From VRUE01 sp033856275 (GTDB taxonomy: Bacteria > Actinomycetota > Thermoleophilia > Solirubrobacterales > 70-9), in assembly GCA_033856275.1 (NCBI GenBank), contig JAWVFJ010000013.1, forward strand, positions 1-64,000: DNA of 64,000 nucleotides, read 5' to 3'. Made by a program: the position numbers and the translations under genes. Of the stretch, positions 58,704 to 64,000 are shown in pieces (the stretch's first letter is position 1; every line of letters begins with the position of its first letter). The notes beneath the pieces were generated by a model. That model searched no databases. It was not told the origin of the DNA and worked only from the letters and a program-made list of their open reading frames with translations.

Positions 58704-59603
58704 GTGAAGCCGGTTGTGACGGAGCCCTTTGCGGATCGGCTGGCGGCGCTCGTCGAGGAGCGCCGCAGCCAGGTCTGCCTCGGTCTCGACCCGGATCCGT
58801 CGAAGCTCTCCGGGGCCGAGCCATATGTCGGTCCCCCCGCCACGGTCGCCGAACGAGCGGCCATGGCGGTGACGGCGCACTGTCACTCGCTGATCGAGCG
58901 TGCCGGCCCCGCTTGCGTAGCGGTCAAGCCCCAGCTCGCTTGCTTCGAGCGATTGGGGGCGCCTGGCTGGGCTGCGCTGGCCGAGGTCTGCACGGCGGCG
59001 CGCGCAGCCGGCCTGCTGGTCGTCGCAGACGGCAAGCGTGGCGATGTACCGGTCACGGCCGCGGCCTACGCTCAGGCTCTCGTCGGCGAGACGCCGACAC
59101 CGTGGGGGCCGGTCGCCGGTCTGGGGGCAGACGCTTTCACCGCCAACCCGCTGCTTGGGACGGACGCGCTGGAGCCGTTCGTGGCGGCGGCGGCAGCAGC
59201 TGGCGCCGGGATCTTTGCTCTCGTGCGCACGAGCAATCCGGGCGCCGTCGAGATCCAGGATCGGCCTGCCCCCGAGCAACCGCTGCACGAGCGGCTCGCT
59301 GAACTTGTCGACAATCTCTCCCCGCGGTTGCTCGGCGAGGGTGGCTTGAGCGGCATGGGCGCGGTGGTTGGCGCTACGGCGCCCGAGCACATCACCAGGC
59401 TGCGAGCCTTGATGCCACGCTCGATCCTCCTCATGCCCGGCGTTGGCGCCCAAGGCGGGCGGCCTGGATTGCTAGGTCCTGCTTTCTCTGCCGGCCCTGC
59501 CTCGGCCCTGGTTGCCGCCTCGCGCGGGATTGCTGCCGCGGACGACCCTGCCGCCGCGGCGGAGAGTCTGCGTAGCGCAGTCTGGGATGTTTCGACCGCC
59601 TAA
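58704..59603 (+). CDS. pyrF: Orotidine 5'-phosphate decarboxylase, type 2
   Basis: 299 residues, the length of the type 2 (actinobacterial/mycobacterial) form. Catalytic ADGKRGDVPVTAAAYAQA holds the conserved Lys/Asp. CLGLDPDPSKL at the start and MPGVGAQGG toward the end (phosphate-binding) are present. Makes UMP from OMP. Confidence 0.94.
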   Translation: MKPVVTEPFADRLAALVEERRSQVCLGLDPDPSKLSGAEPYVGPPATVAERAAMAVTAHCHSLIERAGPACVAVKPQLACFERLGAPGWAALAEVCTAARAAGLLVVADGKRGDVPVTAAAYAQALVGETPTPWGPVAGLGADAFTANPLLGTDALEPFVAAAAAAGAGIFALVRTSNPGAVEIQDRPAPEQPLHERLAELVDNLSPRLLGEGGLSGMGAVVGATAPEHITRLRALMPRSILLMPGVGAQGGRPGLLGPAFSAGPASALVAASRGIAAADDPAAAAESLRSAVWDVSTA

Positions 59604-59608
59604 AACCG

Positions 59609-59632
59609 CGCTGACCGTATATACGATCAGCG
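59609..59632 (+). promoter_or_regulatory. 24-bp near-perfect palindrome
   Basis: CGCTGACCGTAT at 59609-59620 mirrors ATACGATCAGCG at 59621-59632 with a single mismatched pair. It lies 29 bases upstream of the LysM gene and 6 after pyrF. Likely an operator or promoter for the cell-wall operon. Confidence 0.5.
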
Positions 59633-59660
59633 GCGCCTATCCGAACGCCCATCAAGTCCA

Positions 59661-59978
59661 ATGAACAAGCGCTCCTCAGCCTCCACCCGGGTCCTCGCGG
59701 TGACCGCACTGGTCGTTGCCTTCGTCGTCGCGGTCGTCGCGATCACCGGCTCTGTGGGTGGCGACGGCTCAAACGGGTCGGGCGGCAACAAGCACGGCAG
59801 CAAGGCAGCGCACAAGACGCACCCCAAAAAGGTGCCCGCCACCTACGAAGTGAAGAGTGGCGACACCCTGATCTCGATTGCCCACCGCATGGGCGTGCCA
59901 GTGGCAACGATCCAGGAACTCAACCCCGAAGTCGACCCGCAGATCCTGATCGCCGGCGAGCAGCTGAAGTTGCGGTGA
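59661..59978 (+). CDS. Membrane-anchored LysM protein
   Basis: 105 residues. N-terminal anchor VLAVTALVVAFVVAVVAITG, a Gly/Lys/His linker, and one LysM domain: YEVKSGDTLISIAHRMGVPV, ATIQELNPEVDPQILIAGEQ, LKLR. It binds peptidoglycan. The stop overlaps the carboxypeptidase start (GTGA), so the two act together at the wall. Confidence 0.9.
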   Translation: MNKRSSASTRVLAVTALVVAFVVAVVAITGSVGGDGSNGSGGNKHGSKAAHKTHPKKVPATYEVKSGDTLISIAHRMGVPVATIQELNPEVDPQILIAGEQLKLR

Positions 59979-61162
59979 TTTGGAAGCGCCCTCGGGGCGC
60001 GTTCCTCCTCGCAGTCGCTTTCCTGGGCTTGGCCCTGCCGGCTGGCGCCCTCGCTAAGGGTCCCCCAATAGAGGCACGCTCGTGGGCGTTGATCGACGCC
60101 CGCAGCGGCGACGTGCTCGTCTCCCACGCCGCCACCAGGCACTTGCCTGTCGCCAGCACCACGAAGCTGATGACCGCCTACGTCGTCCTGCGCGAGTTGC
60201 CGCTCGATCGCATCGTGCGCGCCGCGCCGTATGAGGCCGAATACGGCGAGTCGCTGCTTGGCTTGCGGCCGGGGCAGCGGATCAGCGTGCGCGACCTGCT
60301 CTACGGCCTGATCCTGCGCAGCGGCAACGACGCCGCCTACGACCTGGCCCTTGGGGCGGCTGGTTCCGAGGCGCGCTTCGTCGCCCAGATGAACCGCTAT
60401 GCCGCGGCGATCGGGTTGGCCGACACCCACTACGCAAACCCGATCGGGCTCGACCAGCGCGGCAACTACTCGAGCGCCGCTGACCTGGCGACGCTGACGC
60501 GGCGCCTGCTGGCGATTCCTGCCTTTGCCAAGATCGCCACCGCCCGCAGCGCCGTGCTGCGCAGTGTGCGGCCGCGACGCCGCATCACGACGATCAACGA
60601 ACTGCTGCGTATGGCGCCTTGGATTACGGGGGTGAAGACCGGCCATACCTTTGGCGCCCTCTATGTTCTCGTCGGCTCGGGCCGGCGCAAGGGGATCGAC
60701 CTGATCTCCGTCGCCGTCGGCGCTCCCACCGACGAAGATCGCTTTCAGGACAACATCAAGCTGCTCGAGTACGGCTTCTCGCTTTACAAGCGGCGTCTGC
60801 CCGTCCATGCCGGCGCAGCCTTGGCCCGTCCCGCGATTCGCTACAGCGGCGGCGAGTTGCCTCTACGCGCTGCCCGCACGGTTGCCGTCGGCGTCCGGCC
60901 CGACCAGCGGATGAGCGTCGCGGTGCGGGCACCGAGCGAAGTCGAGGGAGCGATTCGCCGCGGCGCGAGCTTGGGATGGGTGAACGTCTACGTCGACGGC
61001 AGGAGAGCGGCGACGGTACCGCTGCGGGCCGGGCACTCAATCGAGGAGGCCAGCGTCTTCGAGCGGGCCGGCAGCTTCCTCGACGACGAGAAGATCCCCG
61101 TCGGAATCGCGCTTTGCGTGATACTGATCGGAGCTGTGTTCTTGAGGCGCTTCGCACGATGA
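59975..61162 (+). CDS. D-alanyl-D-alanine carboxypeptidase (S11 PBP)
   Basis: 395 residues, start GTG 59975. Signal GAFLLAVAFLGLALPAGALA. Active-site SxxK in LPVASTTKLMTAYV, SGN in LRSGNDAAYDLA, KTG in GVKTGHTFGAL: a complete DD-carboxypeptidase. C-terminal transmembrane anchor VGIALCVILIGAVFLRR. Trims peptidoglycan stem peptides. Confidence 0.94.
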   Translation: MIWKRPRGAFLLAVAFLGLALPAGALAKGPPIEARSWALIDARSGDVLVSHAATRHLPVASTTKLMTAYVVLRELPLDRIVRAAPYEAEYGESLLGLRPGQRISVRDLLYGLILRSGNDAAYDLALGAAGSEARFVAQMNRYAAAIGLADTHYANPIGLDQRGNYSSAADLATLTRRLLAIPAFAKIATARSAVLRSVRPRRRITTINELLRMAPWITGVKTGHTFGALYVLVGSGRRKGIDLISVAVGAPTDEDRFQDNIKLLEYGFSLYKRRLPVHAGAALARPAIRYSGGELPLRAARTVAVGVRPDQRMSVAVRAPSEVEGAIRRGASLGWVNVYVDGRRAATVPLRAGHSIEEASVFERAGSFLDDEKIPVGIALCVILIGAVFLRRFAR

Positions 61163-62115
61163 TCCTCACCGTCACCCTCAACGCCGCGATCGATCGCACT
61201 GTCGCGGTACCCAACTTCCGTCTCGGCCACCGCCACCGGGCCGTAGAGAGCCGCACCGTGGCGGGCGGCAAGGGCATCAACGTGGCCCGAGCGCTGAAGC
61301 TGCTCGGGCGCCCGACGATCGCGACCGGCTTCGCCGGCGGGCCGACCGGAAACAGGCTGCTGGAACAGCTGCGCATCGAAGCGGTGCTGACCGATTTCAC
61401 CCGGATCGCGGCTGAGACGCGGATCAACCTTGCGGTGATCGATCCCACCTCCGGCGAGCAGACAGAGATCAATGAGCGCGGTCCGGCCGTCAGCCCCGAG
61501 GAGGTCCAGGCTTTCGTCACCCGCCTCGGCTACCTGGCCGACGGCGCCAAGCTCTGCGTCCTTGCCGGCACCCTGCCCCCTGGCGCCGGTGACGATCTCT
61601 ACGCCCGTCTGGTCAAGGACCTGACCGAACGCGGTGTGCCGGTCGTGCTCGACGCCGAGGGGGCGGCGATGCTTGCCGGCCTGCGCGCCGGCGCCTCGAT
61701 CGTGACGCCGAACGAGCGCGAGGCCGAGGAGTTGGTCGGCCAGGAGTTCGCCGATCGCGACGACCTCGTGCAGGGCCTTGCCGAGTTGGTCCGCCTCGGT
61801 GCCACCGAGGCGGCGATCACGCGGCCGGACGGCTGCGTCGCGGCGATCGGCGAAGGTGCCGAGCGGCGCTTTCTCGAGGTGCGGACCGAGCCGCTCGATC
61901 CCGTCTCCACGGTCGGTTCGGGCGATGCCTTCCTGGCCGGCTACGTGGCCGCCCGCTACGACGGCAGACCGGCCGACGAGTGCCTGGCCTATGGGGTCGC
62001 CTGCGGCGCCGAGTCGACGCAGCATTTCGGCGCCGGCAGCGTCGATCGCAACCAGGTCGAGCGCCTGCTCGGCGAGGTCCACGTCCAGGACTTGGAGGTC
62101 CCCGCCGAAGTGTAG
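61159..62115 (+). CDS. PfkB-family sugar kinase (1-phosphofructokinase-like)
   Basis: 318 residues from ATG 61159, overlapping the previous stop (ATGA). ILTVTLNAAIDRTVAVPNFR and VAGGKGINVARALKLLGRPT are typical of 1-phosphofructokinase/tagatose-6-phosphate kinases; the catalytic Asp is in STVGSGDAFLAGYVA. No phosphotransferase genes are nearby, so the substrate is open. Confidence 0.9.
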   Translation: MILTVTLNAAIDRTVAVPNFRLGHRHRAVESRTVAGGKGINVARALKLLGRPTIATGFAGGPTGNRLLEQLRIEAVLTDFTRIAAETRINLAVIDPTSGEQTEINERGPAVSPEEVQAFVTRLGYLADGAKLCVLAGTLPPGAGDDLYARLVKDLTERGVPVVLDAEGAAMLAGLRAGASIVTPNEREAEELVGQEFADRDDLVQGLAELVRLGATEAAITRPDGCVAAIGEGAERRFLEVRTEPLDPVSTVGSGDAFLAGYVAARYDGRPADECLAYGVACGAESTQHFGAGSVDRNQVERLLGEVHVQDLEVPAEV

Positions 62116-62148
62116 GCTGGGTTTTCAACGCCACCCTGGAGGACCTAA

Positions 62149-63354
62149 TTGGAGATCGACATCGGTCGAGGCAAGAAGGGGCGGCGCGCCTACGGATTCG
62201 ATGACATCGCGATCGTTCCGTCGCGCCGCACCCGCGATCCCGACGACATTGACATCAGCTGGACCCTTGGCCCCTACCGCTTTGAGTTGCCGCTGGTCGC
62301 TTCGGCGATGGACGGAGTGGTCAGCCCCAACACCGCCGTGCTCGTCAACGAGCTGGGCGGGCTTGGTGTGCTCAACCTCGAGGGCATCTGGACTCGCTTC
62401 GAGAACGCCGAGGAGAAGCTGGAGATGGTCGCGGCCGCGCCAAAGCACGAGGCGACGCGGATCATGCAGGAGATCTACGCCGAGCCGGTCAAGCCGGAGC
62501 TGATCGGTCAGCGGATAGCGGAGATCAAGCAGCGTGGCGCCGTCGCCTGTGGCTCGCTGACCCCGCAGAAAGTGCGTGAGCACTACGAGATCGCGGTTGA
62601 GGCGGGGATCGACATCCTCGTCATCCAGGGCACGGTGATCTCCGCCGAACACGTCTCGACCACGGTCGAGCCGCTCAACCTCAAGGAGTTCATCGCCGAG
62701 GTGCCGGTGCCGACCGTCGTCGGCGGCTGCGCCTCCTACTCGACCGGCCTGCACCTGATGCGGACCGGCGCGGTCGGTGTTCTGGTCGGAGTCGGTCCTG
62801 GCGCCGCCTGCACAACCCGCGGTGTGCTCGGCATCGGCGTTCCCCAGGCGACCGCAATCGCCGACGTCGCCGCGGCGCGCTCCCAGCACATGCTGGAGAC
62901 GGGGGAGTACGTCAATGTGGTCGCCGATGGCGGCATGCGCACCGGCGGCGACGTCTCCAAGGCGATCGCCTGTGGGGCGGACTCGGTGATGGTCGGCTCG
63001 CCCTTGGCGCGGGCCAAGGAGGCTCCGGGCCGCGGCTTCCACTGGGGGATGGCGACCTTCCATCCTTCACTGCCGCGCGGTACCCGCGTCTCGACCAAGC
63101 AGGACGGCACGCTGGAGGAGATCCTGCTCGGTCCGGCGCAGGAGAACGACGGCACTTTCAACCTGATGGGGGCGCTGAAGACTTCGATGGCCACCTGCGG
63201 CTACGAGGACATCCGTTCCTTCCAGCGGGCCGAGGTGATGGTCGCGCCGGCGCTGATGAGCGAGGGCAAGAAGCTGCAGAACGAGCAGTCCGTAGGGATG
63301 GGTTCTAATGGCCGGGCGGCGGTTGCGACTGGAGTGGCCGTATCGGATGACTGA
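62149..63354 (+). CDS. guaB3: GuaB3-family IMP dehydrogenase-related protein
   Basis: 401 residues, TTG 62149 with GGAGGA before it. IMPDH/GMPR barrel: FDDIAIVPSRRTRDPDDIDI, the catalytic Cys in GVGPGAACTTRGVLGIGVP, ADGGMRTGGDVSKAIACGAD, and no CBS domains. The GuaB3 subgroup is widespread in actinobacteria next to guaA; reported to act as GMP reductase in cyanobacteria, not shown here. Confidence 0.9.
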   Translation: MEIDIGRGKKGRRAYGFDDIAIVPSRRTRDPDDIDISWTLGPYRFELPLVASAMDGVVSPNTAVLVNELGGLGVLNLEGIWTRFENAEEKLEMVAAAPKHEATRIMQEIYAEPVKPELIGQRIAEIKQRGAVACGSLTPQKVREHYEIAVEAGIDILVIQGTVISAEHVSTTVEPLNLKEFIAEVPVPTVVGGCASYSTGLHLMRTGAVGVLVGVGPGAACTTRGVLGIGVPQATAIADVAAARSQHMLETGEYVNVVADGGMRTGGDVSKAIACGADSVMVGSPLARAKEAPGRGFHWGMATFHPSLPRGTRVSTKQDGTLEEILLGPAQENDGTFNLMGALKTSMATCGYEDIRSFQRAEVMVAPALMSEGKKLQNEQSVGMGSNGRAAVATGVAVSDD

Positions 63355-64000
63355 GGACCCCGGCGTGGTTGGGCCGGCGGGTCCTGTCGCCGCAGGGGAC
63401 CCACCGCCCCCTGCGGTAGCTAAAGCTTCCTCGGGGGCGGTCCCCCCTGCGACGCCACCCCCCGGCAAAAGCGCGGTCGAGGAGGTGCTTGTTCTTGATT
63501 TCGGGGGGCAGTACTCGCAGTTGATTGCCAGAAGAATCCGCGAGTGTGGGGTGTTTGCCGAGTTGCTGCCGTCAACGACATCAGTGGCGGCGATTCGCGA
63601 GAGGGCTCCTAAGGGACTAGTGCTTTCGGGGGGGCCGGCCTCTGTTTATGAGCCGGGGGCGCCTGCGTTCCCAACCGAGCTGTTGGATTTGGAGATTCCG
63701 ATGCTGGGGATTTGTTATGGCATGCAGGCGATGGTCCAGGCGCTCGGCGGACGGGTCGAGGCGGCCGAGGCGGGAGAGTTCGGCCGTACCGACCTGACCC
63801 TCCGCGATGGAGGTGGCCAGCTGCTCGCCGGGCTGCCCAAGGAGCAGCATTGCTGGATGAGCCATCGCGACGCGGTCTTCGCGCCACCCGAGGGGTTCAC
63901 CGCACTGGCTTCGAGCCCCGGCTCGCCGGTGGCAGCCTGCGAGTACCCGGGCCGCGGGCTCTACGGCATCCAATTCCACCCCGAGGTCGTCCACACGCCC
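63347..64000 (+). CDS. guaA: GMP synthase N-terminal part, cut by window end
   Basis: ATG 63347 overlaps the guaB3 stop. The glutamine amidotransferase domain is clear: VLVLDFGGQYSQLIARRIRE, nucleophile Cys in GICYGMQAMVQAL, and His/Glu in GIQFHPEVVHTP. An unusual 46-residue Pro/Ala-rich lead (AGDPPPPAVAKASSG, AVPPATPPPGKSAVEE) precedes it. The DNA of that lead also forms the hairpin CCGCAGGGG/CCCCTGCGG (63390-63416). GTG 63483 would skip the lead. The ATP-pyrophosphatase domain lies beyond the window. Confidence 0.92.
   Translation, partial: MTEDPGVVGPAGPVAAGDPPPPAVAKASSGAVPPATPPPGKSAVEEVLVLDFGGQYSQLIARRIRECGVFAELLPSTTSVAAIRERAPKGLVLSGGPASVYEPGAPAFPTELLDLEIPMLGICYGMQAMVQALGGRVEAAEAGEFGRTDLTLRDGGGQLLAGLPKEQHCWMSHRDAVFAPPEGFTALASSPGSPVAACEYPGRGLYGIQFHPEVVHTP

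Noticed and set aside
60619..61158. Upstream extension of the PfkB kinase frame
   Set aside because: This part is an Arg-rich out-of-frame reading of the carboxypeptidase gene. ATG 61159 with ATGA coupling is the proper start.

Overview
The window is high-GC bacterial DNA with GTG/TTG starts, short 4-base gene overlaps, GAG/AAG/GCC-rich codon use, no eukaryotic features, and a gene set typical of Actinomycetota: a SufBDCSU system with an Rrf2 regulator, the MoeZ/CysO/CysM/Mec cysteine route, GuaB3 next to GuaA, a WS/DGAT acyltransferase, and an Flp-type pilin. Large secreted proteins with Ig-like, delta-60 and propeller-like repeats suggest the class Thermoleophilia (Solirubrobacterales-like). 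That taxonomic call is inference. No rRNA, tRNA or CRISPR array was recognised.

Layout. 1-4.6 kb: an AddAB-like helicase/nuclease pair, the helicase cut by the window start. 4.7-7.6 kb: housekeeping and hypothetical genes ending with a SufT/MIP18 protein. 7.6-18.7 kb: an accessory island of lower GC with GAA/AAA-biased codons, bounded by imperfect 23/24-bp direct repeats. It holds a decayed IS110-family element with a structured, bridge-RNA-like leader, two winged-helix regulators each preceded by the same 27-bp motif, a free-standing 19-residue peptide gene with its own terminator, and three large or medium secreted proteins. 18.7-24.9 kb: FxsA, WS/DGAT, IspH, a thioredoxin-fold protein lacking CxxC, and a cupredoxin/membrane protein pair. 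24.9-31.8 kb: two suf operons (Rieske-SufB-SufD and Rrf2-SufC-SufS-SufU) whose promoters carry the same AATCCTAC-N7-GTCGGWTW operator.

31.8-44.2 kb: an MFS exporter; a two-component system split by an AbiEi/DUF559 gene; HtpX; then the cysteine pathway moeZ-like, cysO, cysM and (after two secreted proteins) mec. A 20-bp motif is repeated exactly before moeZ and cysM. A 103-bp inverted-repeat element sits at 43.5 kb. 44.3-50.7 kb: hyuB, hyuA, an L-aspartate oxidase gene with no canonical start codon, a coiled-coil protein and a glycosyltransferase, all on the minus strand. 50.8-54.3 kb: Flp pilin, a VapBC-like pair, RNase PH, RdgB and a CDF exporter. 54.3-54.7 kb: two related palindromic elements in opposite orientation. 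54.7-64 kb: small proteins, TldD/TldE, HU, PyrF, a LysM protein, a D-Ala-D-Ala carboxypeptidase, a PfkB kinase, GuaB3 and the start of GuaA.

The strongest functional theme is sulfur: Fe-S assembly (two operons under one Rrf2 regulator, plus SufT) and sulfur-carrier-dependent cysteine synthesis. The strongest candidates for new biology are the 7.6-18.7 kb island (IS110 leader RNA with a guide-like match to its flank; the peptide/regulator unit) and the palindromic elements at 43.5 and 54.3-54.7 kb.
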